Assembly: GCA_016189905.1 (NCBI GenBank)
Contig: JACPRP010000104.1
Coordinates: forward strand, 1 to 52,356
Length of the DNA: 52,356 bases
Reading direction: 5' to 3'
Source: Chloroflexota bacterium
GTDB taxonomy: Bacteria > Chloroflexota > UBA6077 > FW602-bin22 > JACPRP01
Below the pieces are notes generated by a model. It made no database searches and was not told the DNA's origin. It was given only the letters and a program-made list of their open reading frames with translations. Position numbers and translations under genes: made by a program. Below are positions 41,779 through 49,563 of the stretch, piece by piece; the first letter of the stretch is position 1; each line of letters begins with the position of its first letter.

Positions 41779-42076
41779 CTTTCCCTCCCCACAGGAACAA
41801 ACGTGAAGCTAAAGGGCCCCCTGAAACTGGACTACCGGTTATGGCGCACGAGACCTATCTGTTTGTCTGGGCGCGCGCTCTGCGTAACGGCCCTCAAAAA
41901 CCTGACGCGGTGTTGGAGGGCCGACATAATGCCGAGAGACAACGCCACACAAGCATATCATGCTGAGCAGTTGAGCGCAAGGACGGTATGTATCGAGGCT
42001 CGAAGCAGATTTCGAGATACGGCACGCTCCTTGCATGCTGAACTAACAAAGACATGACACCGAGGTACCCAACCGT
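41779..42076. other. Intergenic region between divergent glycosyltransferase and lipoprotein genes
   Basis: About 300 bases with the ribosome site of the glycosyltransferase at one end and the sigma-54-type site (42020-42035) at the other. An imperfect inverted repeat GTATCGAGGCTCG / TTCGAGATAC (41990-42020) lies directly upstream of the -24 element, where enhancer-binding activators usually dock. A short open frame across it (41803-42057) has no ribosome site. Confidence 0.45.
42020..42035 (+). promoter_or_regulatory. sigma-54-type promoter of lipoprotein gene
   Basis: CGGCACGCTCCTTGCA fits TGGCACG-N4-TTGCW at every position but the first. GG (42021-42022) and GC (42033-42034) are 12 bases apart. 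The expected start is about 42046, giving a 30-base leader to the ATG at 42077. Confidence 0.7.
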
Positions 42077-42472
42077 ATGAAACTGTCACGATTGCTATTG
42101 CTACCCAGCGTTCTGCTCGCCGTCAGCCTTGCGGGGTGTATTCTCCAGCCGGACCGTGAAATCAACCTCGATATCGTCTATCCTACAGCCCAGCGGTCCG
42201 AGATTACGATGAAGTACCGCGTCCCCCCACCACCTCCCGACAAAGTATACGTGCTATGGATCTTGAATCCTGACCTTGGCAGGCAGGTGAAGATCGGCCA
42301 GATCCCCCCGGCGACCCGTCTCAGCGCCATCAAGACGAGCGTCGATTTCTTCGCCACAGGCGCCGTCGTCTCCATCGAGTCCAGCGCTGACGTCACGCAG
42401 ATGAGCACCACCTGGGCACTCAAAGCAGGTCAGTTAGAGCCCTCTTCCACGCTCACGCCCCGCCCCAAGTAG
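42077..42472 (+). CDS. Small lipoprotein of unknown function
   Basis: A 131-residue predicted lipoprotein: basic start (MKLSR), hydrophobic stretch, and lipobox VSLAGC with Cys21, which should be acylated after signal peptidase II cleavage. The mature part shows beta-type alternation (KIGQIPPATRLSAIKTSVDFFATGAVVSIESS), suggesting a small beta-sandwich such as an anti-sigma or FxLYD-like domain, but I recognise no family. The tail is Ser/Thr/Pro-rich. It has its own sigma-54-type promoter. Its stop lies 11 bases from that of the 49-residue membrane protein on the other strand, which also has a sigma-54-type site, so the convergent pair may respond to the same envelope signal. Confidence 0.75.
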   Translation: MKLSRLLLLPSVLLAVSLAGCILQPDREINLDIVYPTAQRSEITMKYRVPPPPPDKVYVLWILNPDLGRQVKIGQIPPATRLSAIKTSVDFFATGAVVSIESSADVTQMSTTWALKAGQLEPSSTLTPRPK

Positions 42473-42483
42473 CCAACTCTCGG

Positions 42484-42633
42484 CTATCCAGGCCCACCCA
42501 ACATCAACAGAACGGCAATCGCGAGAAACAGTACCGCCATTGTCAACAAAGGTATTCTGGCGGGAATCACCGGAAACAAATCTAGCAGCGCCAGCACTAA
42601 CGCTATCACAACGAGGATCATCACTATTGGCAT
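42484..42633 (-). CDS. 49-residue hydrophobic membrane protein
   Basis: A short gene read on the minus strand from ATG (42631-42633) to TAG (42484-42486). CGGAGG stands six bases before the ATG. The translation begins MPIVMILVVIALVLALLDLF, then PVIPARIPLLTM, then AVLFLAIAVLLMLGGPG. These are two membrane helices joined by a short PVIPARIP loop, as in many tiny bacterial membrane proteins. A sigma-54-type promoter lies 70 bases upstream on the same strand (42703-42718). It converges with the lipoprotein gene. Function unknown. The combination of a start site, ribosome site, promoter and helix-loop-helix translation makes chance unlikely. Confidence 0.75.
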   Translation of the reverse strand: MPIVMILVVIALVLALLDLFPVIPARIPLLTMAVLFLAIAVLLMLGGPG

Positions 42634-42702
42634 CGGTATCCTCCGAGCAACCATCATCTCAGCAATCTCGGCGCCGGCAAGCGGCCCGCATCACAATGAT
42701 AA

Positions 42703-42718
42703 GGCAATTAGCGTGCCA
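42703..42718 (-). promoter_or_regulatory. sigma-54-type promoter of 49-aa membrane protein
   Basis: The minus strand reads TGGCACGCTAATTGCC, matching TGGCACG-N4-TTGC fully with only the last base off W. It faces the membrane-protein gene at 42633, with an expected start near 42692. Confidence 0.75.
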
Positions 42719-42751
42719 GGGGGTTAGACGTGTCATAACAAATTTCAGCGC

Positions 42752-42787
42752 CCTTCCACAGAAGGATGCGTCCTTCCGCAGAAGGAC
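42752..42787. repeat. Tandem CCTTC/GAAGG hairpins
   Basis: CCTTC-caca-GAAGG is followed by GTCCTTC-cgca-GAAGGAC (42770-42787), a perfect 7-bp stem. This is another member of the TCCTTC hairpin family, here upstream of aconitase. Nearby GTGCCATATATGTTGC (42800-42815) only weakly resembles a -24/-12 promoter. Confidence 0.55.
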
Positions 42788-42917
42788 GGCAAATTACTCG
42801 TGCCATATATGTTGCAAGGCACTTAAGGCTACCCTCTCGAATGGCTACGTGATATACTACTCCAGGCGTCCCGACGACGGGCGAATATGAACTGGGTACG
42901 TGAGGATGCAGAGCGAT

Positions 42918-44840
42918 ATGGGAAAGAATCTTGTCCAGAAGATCCTTGAAGATCACCTCGTGGCCGGCGAGATGCGGCCAGGGGCAGAGATAGCGATTGC
43001 CGTGGACCAGACGTTGACGCAAGACGCCACGGGCACGCTGGCTTATTTGCAGTTCGAGGCGATGGGCATTCCGAAGGTGAGAACGAAGCTATCGGTCAGC
43101 TATGTAGATCACAACATGCTCCAAACCGGATTCGAGAATGCCGACGACCATCGGTTCCTGCAAACATTTGCCGCTAAGTACGGCATCTACTTTTCTCGCC
43201 CCGGCAACGGCATCTGCCACCAGGTGCATCTGGAGCGCTTCGGCATTCCTGGCCAGACGCTCCTGGGATCGGACAGCCACACACCCACCGCCGGTGGCCT
43301 GGGGATGATCGGCATCGGCGTCGGCGGCCTCGACGTCGCCGTGGCGATGGCCGGGATGCCCTTCAACCTCACCGTGCCACGAGTTGTCCTCGTAAGGCTA
43401 CGAGGCAGCCTTGGTCCATGGGTCTCGGCAAAGGACGTTATTCTTGAGCTCCTCCGTCGGCTCACGGTTAAGGGTGGCGTCGGCAAGGTGTTCGAGTACG
43501 GCGGCGACGGTATCGCCGCGCTCACGGTTCCGGAGCGGGCAACCATAACCAACATGGGGGCAGAACTGGGAGCGACGACGTCGATCTTCCCAAGCGATGC
43601 GCAGACTCTCGCCTTCCTGCGAGCTCAACAAAGAGAGCAGGACTGGCGCCCCCTGGCAGCCGACAAGGATGCCACGTACGACGACGTCGTGGAAATCGAT
43701 CTGCCGAGGCTTGCTCCACTTGTCGCTATGCCACACAGTCCTGACAGGGTCGTTCCGGTTGGCGAGGTGCAGGGAACCAGAATAGACCAGGTTTGTATCG
43801 GCAGTTGCACCAATTCGTCGTATCGTGATCTTATGACCGTTGCCGCTATCCTGAAAGGCAAAAAGGTTCATCCGGCCGTTAGCCTGGCCATCAGTCCCGG
43901 CTCGCGGCAGGTGCTGAACGCCATCGCCCGCAACGGAGCCTTAGCCGATCTCATCGCCGCCGGCGCCCGCGTCCTCGAATCGGCGTGCGGACCCTGCATT
44001 GGAATGGGACAGTCCCCATCCACGGATGGTGTGTCGTTGAGAACCTTCAATCGCAACTTCGAGGGCCGAAGTGGAACGCCTAGCGGCAGGATCTTTCTCG
44101 TCAGTCCGGAGACAGCCGCATTCTCGGCGCTTCAGGGGGTCATCGCCGATCCGCGACAGTTGGGGGAGACATTAGAGATTGCTCTCCCCACCAGCTATCC
44201 GGTCGACGACGGGATGGTCATCCCGCCGTCGAGAGAACCAGATAGCGTCGAGATATCGCGCGGCCCGAACATCAAGCCCTTGCCCATAGCCAGCGCCCTG
44301 CCAGACACCATCAAAGCGAAGGTCCTGCTGGTGACCGGCAATAATGTCACCACGGATCACATCATGCCTGCCGGGGCCAACATTCTGCCGCTACGCTCGA
44401 ATATTCCGGCGATTGCCGAGCACGTCTTCGAGTCGGTGGATCCGGCCTTCGTTAAAAGGGCCAGGGAGCAAGGAGGCGGCTTCATCGTCGGTGGAGAGAA
44501 CTATGGCCAGGGCTCCAGCCGTGAGCACGCGGCCATCGCTCCTCGCTATCTAGGTGTCGTGGCTGTCATCGCCAAATCCTTCGCCCGCATCCATCGCGCG
44601 AATCTGGTGAACTTCGGCATCCTGCCACTGATCTTCGACGATACCGCGAGCTATGACGCCATCGCAAAAGGAGACGAATTGGCCATCGTAAATCTGCGTG
44701 CCACATTGCCTGCCGACACAAGACTCGAGGTTCGCAATCTCACGAGAGACACGACATCCACGGTGCGCCACGACCTCTCGGCGCGCGAGGTCGAGATGGC
44801 GCTAGCGGGTGGATTGCTGAACTGCATGAAGAATGGTTGA
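42918..44840 (+). CDS. acn: Aconitate hydratase
   Basis: A 640-residue aconitase interconverting citrate and isocitrate through a [4Fe-4S] cluster. It shows VDHNMLQTGFENADDHRFLQ, PGNGICHQVHLERFGIPGQTLLGSDSHTPTAGGLGM, the cluster ligands in IGSCTNSS (about 296) and ESACGPCIGMGQSP (two Cys), and the swivelling domain motifs TTDHIMPAGANILPLRSNI and GGENYGQGSSREHAAIAPRYLG. The length and order are those of the short, prokaryotic mitochondrial-type enzyme. I place the start at the ATG at 42918 (MGKNLVQKIL), with GTG at 42900 and ATG at 42906 as alternatives; GAGG lies about 12 bases upstream. It is a single gene. Confidence 0.93.
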   Translation: MGKNLVQKILEDHLVAGEMRPGAEIAIAVDQTLTQDATGTLAYLQFEAMGIPKVRTKLSVSYVDHNMLQTGFENADDHRFLQTFAAKYGIYFSRPGNGICHQVHLERFGIPGQTLLGSDSHTPTAGGLGMIGIGVGGLDVAVAMAGMPFNLTVPRVVLVRLRGSLGPWVSAKDVILELLRRLTVKGGVGKVFEYGGDGIAALTVPERATITNMGAELGATTSIFPSDAQTLAFLRAQQREQDWRPLAADKDATYDDVVEIDLPRLAPLVAMPHSPDRVVPVGEVQGTRIDQVCIGSCTNSSYRDLMTVAAILKGKKVHPAVSLAISPGSRQVLNAIARNGALADLIAAGARVLESACGPCIGMGQSPSTDGVSLRTFNRNFEGRSGTPSGRIFLVSPETAAFSALQGVIADPRQLGETLEIALPTSYPVDDGMVIPPSREPDSVEISRGPNIKPLPIASALPDTIKAKVLLVTGNNVTTDHIMPAGANILPLRSNIPAIAEHVFESVDPAFVKRAREQGGGFIVGGENYGQGSSREHAAIAPRYLGVVAVIAKSFARIHRANLVNFGILPLIFDDTASYDAIAKGDELAIVNLRATLPADTRLEVRNLTRDTTSTVRHDLSAREVEMALAGGLLNCMKNG

Positions 44841-44897
44841 GCCACCAGACAGCACAACATTCGTTGATTTTACAGAACGGCATCAGTCCAGATTTCC

Positions 44898-44926
44898 TTG
44901 ACACCAGCCGGCCTGAATGGTATCAT
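44898..44926 (+). promoter_or_regulatory. sigma-70-type promoter of the glycan locus
   Basis: A perfect TTGACA (44898-44903), 17-base spacer, then TATCAT (44921-44926), one base from consensus. The start of the next gene lies about 43 bases downstream. It is the strongest sigma-70-type promoter in the window. Confidence 0.8.
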
Positions 44927-44968
44927 TGCCCCGTTTCCAATTCTTTGACAAGCTAGGGCATCGATTCT

Positions 44969-46069
44969 TTGACTACCGCTATGGTCGTGCAACCTGCCTT
45001 TAGATTAAAGCGGAGGGAGATACTTCTCCTTCTGATATCGCTTTCTCTGGTATTCTTCGTCTACCGCTCCAACCAGTCACTTACACCTTACAGTATGGTT
45101 TTTGGCGCTTTCGGGAGCATCGGGGTCTACTTTGCCTATCGAGCCCTTTTCCAGCAGCGTTACATTGGCATCGTCGCTGCGGCGCTAGTGGTCTTCAGTC
45201 CCTGGTACTACGCCGAATCTTTCCTGTCGGAGAAACAGGCGGCGGGCGTGTTCTTCGCGGCGACGGCCGTGTGGGCTTGGGGAGAACGACGCTGGCTTCC
45301 CTGGGGCCTCGCCTTCGGGCTCGCGCTGGCGTCGCATCCCGCGACGCAGGTCCTGGCGCCACCGTTCGCGGCGCACGCCATTATCCGCAGGCGCAGCATC
45401 CCTCCGCCGCGAGGATTAATCCTGGGCGCGCTCGCGGCCGCCCTCATGGTCGCCGCCGCCCTGGGCTGGTTCTGGGGCTCTTACGGACGGCTCGATGAAT
45501 GGGTGAGCATCGATACGCTCGCTGGCTGGAGGGAGGCGTTCGACTCGCCCCGGTTGCTCCGCGCGTCGCAGCCACCGTTATTGCTCTCGATCGGCGTTTA
45601 TGTAGCGGTCGTCGGCACTTTTGCTTATGCCTTTCGGGCGCGTCCGCGGGTTTTCACCTTGGGCGTCGCCGCGCTGGCGGTTGCCCTGCCATATATCGTG
45701 CTTCTCGCGATCAACTTCCAGCCGATACTCGCGGTCGGCGGCCCACTCCTGTGGGTGCTGGCGCTTATCGCCATTCCCGCGCTATGGAAGGTAGACCCCG
45801 AACACGATCAAATCGTGTTCTTGCTGCTGTGGCTGGCCCCCTCTCTCATAATTCTCCGCGTGCTCGGACTCGCCGACCCGACCTACTACGTTTTCCTGAT
45901 CCCCGCGCTTGCGATTCTGGCCTGCCGACTGCTAGAAAGGACACTGGACGGCCAGTGGCTGGATTTCTGGTGGGCCGCCGGCCTCCCAACCTCCCTGTAC
46001 TATCGTCTAGGCAAGATCGTCGCTCTAGGAGTGCTCCTCTACTCGATGTCCCAGGCCCTTGGAAGCTAA
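44969..46069 (+). CDS. Polytopic membrane protein, GT-C glycosyltransferase-like
   Basis: A 366-residue protein with about nine membrane segments. Segments such as VYFAYRALFQQRYIGIVAAALVVFSPWYYAESFLSEKQAAGVFFAATAVW resemble the middle part of GT39/ArnT-like enzymes (a helix pair with YYAE-type loop), but the protein is shorter than typical and the early Asp-Glu loop is missing, so it may be a divergent or partial relative. The frame begins with TTG at 44969; the ATG at 44981 is equally possible, and AGGG is the only ribosome-like sequence. It is the first gene of a plus-strand glycan locus behind a strong promoter. Confidence 0.6.
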   Translation: MTTAMVVQPAFRLKRREILLLLISLSLVFFVYRSNQSLTPYSMVFGAFGSIGVYFAYRALFQQRYIGIVAAALVVFSPWYYAESFLSEKQAAGVFFAATAVWAWGERRWLPWGLAFGLALASHPATQVLAPPFAAHAIIRRRSIPPPRGLILGALAAALMVAAALGWFWGSYGRLDEWVSIDTLAGWREAFDSPRLLRASQPPLLLSIGVYVAVVGTFAYAFRARPRVFTLGVAALAVALPYIVLLAINFQPILAVGGPLLWVLALIAIPALWKVDPEHDQIVFLLLWLAPSLIILRVLGLADPTYYVFLIPALAILACRLLERTLDGQWLDFWWAAGLPTSLYYRLGKIVALGVLLYSMSQALGS

Positions 46070-46551
46070 TGGGGCTGTACGGCCAAGCTATCAGCCTGGT
46101 GTCAAATGTGTTGACAACTCGCATTAGCTCGGTTAGGATTAGGCATATGCGAAGAAAGTCAGGACATAGCGATGCACGCGACGCCACAATTCCTGAAGAA
46201 TCCATTGAGACGTTTTTCGCCACCGAACCGAGATGGAACGAGAAACGCAAGCGTTTGGAGACCTATTCAGCGACGCACGGGGTCTTCTGGTATTGGAAGA
46301 AGTTGATCTCATGTCTATCCCTCTGGATTTGTCCCCATACGTTTCCGGCCGCGCCGTTCTCATTCCTGCAGATGGGCGCAACGATCCTAGAAAGGATCCG
46401 TTTCAAATCCGGTGACGCCGAAGCCCCTTCTTCTGCGCTCGTTGCGGTTAGTTCGGTGGCCGCTGTGGCCGCCCGTCCAGTTTGTGTCGCGCGCCTGTTT
46501 AGTGGTAAAATAGGCAAGCTTTGATTACAGCGGACTGGATGGCTAGATGCT
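46070..46551. other. 482-base region without a convincing gene
   Basis: Contains a TTGACA (46111-46116) with TAGGAT 17 bases on, a fair promoter for the next gene. Short plus-strand frames (46147-46524 and 46233-46415) lack ribosome sites and recognisable motifs. The AT-richer, irregular composition and partly protein-like stretches suggest a decayed gene, but I cannot identify a parent. Confidence 0.45.
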
Positions 46552-48918
46552 ATGATAACAAGGGCCCGGCTCGCTAGAGTTGCCGCCGTTCCACTGACAA
46601 TGATCGGCGGCATATTCACGGTGCCACTGCTGCTGGCCTTAGCCGTATGGTTAGTGGCTGTCAGTTTTCTAGCTTCTCGACGGCGAACGAGCGGCGAGCC
46701 CTCATCGGCGCCCCGCAACGACTGCGCGAGCATACTGGTGCTCAACTGGAACGGTAAGAACCTGCTGGAGGAGTGCCTGCCCTCCGTGGTAGACGCCGCC
46801 CGGCGAGGCGCACACGAAGTCATCGTCGTGGACAACGGAAGCTCTGACGGCAGCACGGCGTTCGTTCGTGAGCGCTTTCCAGAAGTCCGCGTGCTTGCCC
46901 TCGAAAAGAACTTAGGCTTCGGCGAAGGCTGCAACGCGGGAGTGCGTGCGGCGACCCACGATGTCGTCGTACTCCTGAATAACGACATGCGGATCGAGCC
47001 AGGCGCCATCAAGGCGCTCCTGGAGCCGTTTACGTCGGAGCAGGTGTTCGCGGTGACCGCGCAGATATACTTCTGGGACCCTACACGCCGTAGAGAGGAA
47101 ACCGGCCAGACGGTGGGTGGGTTTCGCGCCGGTCGGCTTTTCGTAGCACACGAGAACCCCGGGAGTGCGGTAAGACCGATTTTGTACGCTGGCGGTGGAT
47201 CCTCGGCGTTCGATCGTCGAAAGTTTCTGGCGCTCGGCGGCTTCGATCCTTTATTTAAGCCCTTCTATGGTGAGGATACAGATCTTTCCTACAGGGCCTG
47301 GCGGCGCGGTTGGTCAGCGCTGTTTCAGCCCGAGGCGGTTGTGTACCACAAACACCGAGGCACCGTAGCCAAACACTTCTCACCCGACTATATTTCCGCG
47401 ACCGTTGAACGAAACCATTTGTTATTCATATGGGCCAACGTCTCCGATTGGCGCATACTGTTTGCTCAAGCTCTAGCCTGGCCATTGCACGTTCTTAACC
47501 GTTCGAAAAACGGGGAGCCAATATGGCGCCCGCTGTTCGGCGCCATGAGCAGACTCGGAGGCGTTTTGGGACACATTTGGAATGAAGGCTCAAGCCGTTC
47601 GGTGTCCGACCGAGACGTGGTCAAGCTAGCCAACGACCCGCTACATTTCAAAGAGATGCGCCTTGCCTCACCGATAATAACGGATGGTGAGCCTTTGAAC
47701 ATCCTCGTGCTTTCCCCATATTTTCCGTACCCGCCCGCCCATGGCGGAGCCGTTCGTGTCTATAGCCTCATCAAGTACTTGAGCGATCGACATCGAGTGA
47801 CCCTCGTCTCATTTATTGACAAGGAAGAGGAAAGAGCCAATATCCCGGAGATGATGCGCCTCTGCCAGGAGGTTCACGTCTTCCTCAGGCGGCCACAGAT
47901 GTGGCGGTACTCGCCACTGGAGCTGACACCCCTTGGCGTGCGAGAGTTTGAAGACACAGCCTTCAAACAAAAGGTTCGCGAGTTGCTTGCTAGCCAGGAT
48001 TACCACGTCCTGCAAATCGACTACACTCAGATGGCGCAATACGTTGAGCCCAGCCGCCATTATGTCACGCTGCTCACTGAGCACGATCTTTCTTTCCTTT
48101 CTCTGTATCGTCGCTTCGCCGCCGCGCCGTGGGGGATTGACAAGATTCTTTCCTTGGTCGCCTGTATGAAAATGCTACATTTTGAGTTGCGCGTATGTCA
48201 GAAGTTCGATACCGTGCTCACGGTAACAGAGCGCGAGGCCAAGATGTTGCGGCGCCTACTGCCGCTGACGCATGTATCTAGCGCCGCGCCTACAGGAGTG
48301 GACACGGCCCACTATCACCCGGCTAATAAGGCCTGTCGCTCTCGGCGACTGCTATTCGTTGGCTACCTCCAGCATCGGCCCAACGTCGAGGCGCTGCTGT
48401 TCTTCTGCCGCAAGATTTACCCGATGATCAAGGAGCAAGTGCCTGAGGTCCGGCTGACCGTGGCCGGGAAAGGCGCCTCAGCCGCCGTCTTGGAACTCTC
48501 CGCAGACCCGAGCATCGATCTTATGGGCTTCGTTCCCGATCTACGTCCCTGTTATCAAAGTCACGCAGCGTTCGTCGCGCCCATTACTACGGGCGCAGGC
48601 GTGCGCGTGAAGATACTCGAAGCGATGGCCGCTGGAATACCAGTCATAGCCACGTCCTTGGGGGCCGAAGGCATCGAATGTGAGCCAGGTCGCGATCTGC
48701 TGATCGCGGACGACCCTGCCGAATTTGCGGCACGCGCGGTGCGTCTGCTTTCAGATGAACATCTTGGTATTACGATGGCAAATCGAGCTCGCGTTGTTGT
48801 GGAGACAAACTACGACTGGAGAATCATCGCCAGGAACTTCGAGGCGGTCTGCCGTGAAGGCCTCAGCAATAAGAGGAAAGTCTATGAACCTGCGGATAAG
48901 GTTGAGATTGCTACTTAG
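46552..48918 (+). CDS. Double glycosyltransferase: GT2 domain fused to GT4 domain
   Basis: A 788-residue protein with one N-terminal membrane segment (LTMIGGIFTVPLLLALAVWLVAV). Residues about 60-300 are a GT2 domain of rhamnosyl-transferase type: ILVLNWNGKNLLEECLPSV, VIVVDNGSSDGST, VVLLNNDMRIEPGA (DxD-like) and GEDTDLSYRAWRRGW. Residues about 380-770 are a GT4 domain: LVLSPYFPYPPAHGGAVRVYSL, LFVGYLQHRPNVEALLFFC and ITTGAGVRVKILEAMAAGIPVIATSLGAEGI, with the Glu of the E-x7-E-type motif. A single chain with two transferases would add two sugars in turn to a lipid-linked or cell-surface acceptor. The ATG at 46552 lacks a strong ribosome site. It overlaps the next gene by 35 bases. Confidence 0.88.
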   Translation: MITRARLARVAAVPLTMIGGIFTVPLLLALAVWLVAVSFLASRRRTSGEPSSAPRNDCASILVLNWNGKNLLEECLPSVVDAARRGAHEVIVVDNGSSDGSTAFVRERFPEVRVLALEKNLGFGEGCNAGVRAATHDVVVLLNNDMRIEPGAIKALLEPFTSEQVFAVTAQIYFWDPTRRREETGQTVGGFRAGRLFVAHENPGSAVRPILYAGGGSSAFDRRKFLALGGFDPLFKPFYGEDTDLSYRAWRRGWSALFQPEAVVYHKHRGTVAKHFSPDYISATVERNHLLFIWANVSDWRILFAQALAWPLHVLNRSKNGEPIWRPLFGAMSRLGGVLGHIWNEGSSRSVSDRDVVKLANDPLHFKEMRLASPIITDGEPLNILVLSPYFPYPPAHGGAVRVYSLIKYLSDRHRVTLVSFIDKEEERANIPEMMRLCQEVHVFLRRPQMWRYSPLELTPLGVREFEDTAFKQKVRELLASQDYHVLQIDYTQMAQYVEPSRHYVTLLTEHDLSFLSLYRRFAAAPWGIDKILSLVACMKMLHFELRVCQKFDTVLTVTEREAKMLRRLLPLTHVSSAAPTGVDTAHYHPANKACRSRRLLFVGYLQHRPNVEALLFFCRKIYPMIKEQVPEVRLTVAGKGASAAVLELSADPSIDLMGFVPDLRPCYQSHAAFVAPITTGAGVRVKILEAMAAGIPVIATSLGAEGIECEPGRDLLIADDPAEFAARAVRLLSDEHLGITMANRARVVVETNYDWRIIARNFEAVCREGLSNKRKVYEPADKVEIAT

Positions 48919-49501
48919 CCCGATAGCTTGGCGCCTGCTACCTAATCTATACCTCCATGAGGAAGAAGTACGGCGCATCCTCCTAGTGAAGACGGGCTCA
49001 TTGTACCACGCGATGGCAGCGCTCGACGCGCTCGAGAAGCGCTTTCCCATTGCCAACATCGCAGTCCTGACCGAGGAGCGCGAGTTCAATGAACTGCAAC
49101 AAGATTCACGTGTTACGGACCTTATATTCTATCGCAATATCTGGCAGTTCCCTTCCATTTTGTGGCAAATGAGACGAGCCAACTATGACGTGAAAGTCGT
49201 GCTCTTTACTAAAGAGGCAACTTATGAAAAGTTCAAGGTGCTTTCAATTCTCCTTCATGCACGAAAGATGCTCGTTTATAATGAACACGGGGATAGCCTT
49301 TATTGGGGAGTTCGCGACCTGCCAGGCGTGTGGTACATGACCATGGCCGGCGTTTTCCCGGGAACGATCAGTAGAACTCTTCGACGACTGGCACTTCTCG
49401 CCACGAGCGCAGGCCTGTGGCCGTTCATTTTGATCTACCTCATGCTTTGGACGGCCATCGTGCTGGTCCGTTATCGACGGGATTCTTTAGGGCACCAATG
49501 A
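48884..49501 (+). CDS. Heptosyltransferase-like protein with C-terminal membrane segment
   Basis: A 205-residue protein. The start EEEVRRILLVKTGSLYHAMAALDALEKRFPIANIAVLTEE resembles the N-terminal Rossmann half of GT9 heptosyltransferases, which begin ILxVRxGxLGDxxxxxPxLxALRxxxP. The usual Asp is absent (SLYHA), and the C-terminal nucleotide-binding half is missing. Instead a C-terminal membrane helix follows (WPFILIYLMLWTAIVLVRYRR). So it is probably not an ordinary GT9 transferase; it may be an accessory or divergent form. The ATG at 48884 has AAGAGGAAAG and overlaps the GT2::GT4 gene by 35 bases, indicating coupled translation. Confidence 0.65.
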   Translation: MNLRIRLRLLLSPIAWRLLPNLYLHEEEVRRILLVKTGSLYHAMAALDALEKRFPIANIAVLTEEREFNELQQDSRVTDLIFYRNIWQFPSILWQMRRANYDVKVVLFTKEATYEKFKVLSILLHARKMLVYNEHGDSLYWGVRDLPGVWYMTMAGVFPGTISRTLRRLALLATSAGLWPFILIYLMLWTAIVLVRYRRDSLGHQ

Positions 49502-49563
49502 GGGGTTGCTTTGTACAGGTTAGATTCGTATGGAGGCGGAGTGAAGGGAATGTGTAATGCCCG

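Noticed and set aside
41803-42057. 84-codon frame upstream of the lipoprotein
   Set aside because: No ribosome site or motif; overlaps the sigma-54 site and its upstream inverted repeat.
42800-42815. GTGCCATATATGTTGC upstream of aconitase as a seventh sigma-54 promoter
   Set aside because: The invariant GG is GC here; spacing fits but the key base is wrong.
45499-46524. 341-codon plus-strand frame overlapping the membrane protein at 44969
   Set aside because: Most of it overlaps a protein with clear membrane periodicity. Only the last 125 codons fall in the gap and lack a ribosome site or known motif.
46263-47012. 249-codon minus-strand frame opposite the GT2 domain
   Set aside because: Ser/Arg/Thr-rich shadow; the plus strand has the full set of GT2 motifs.
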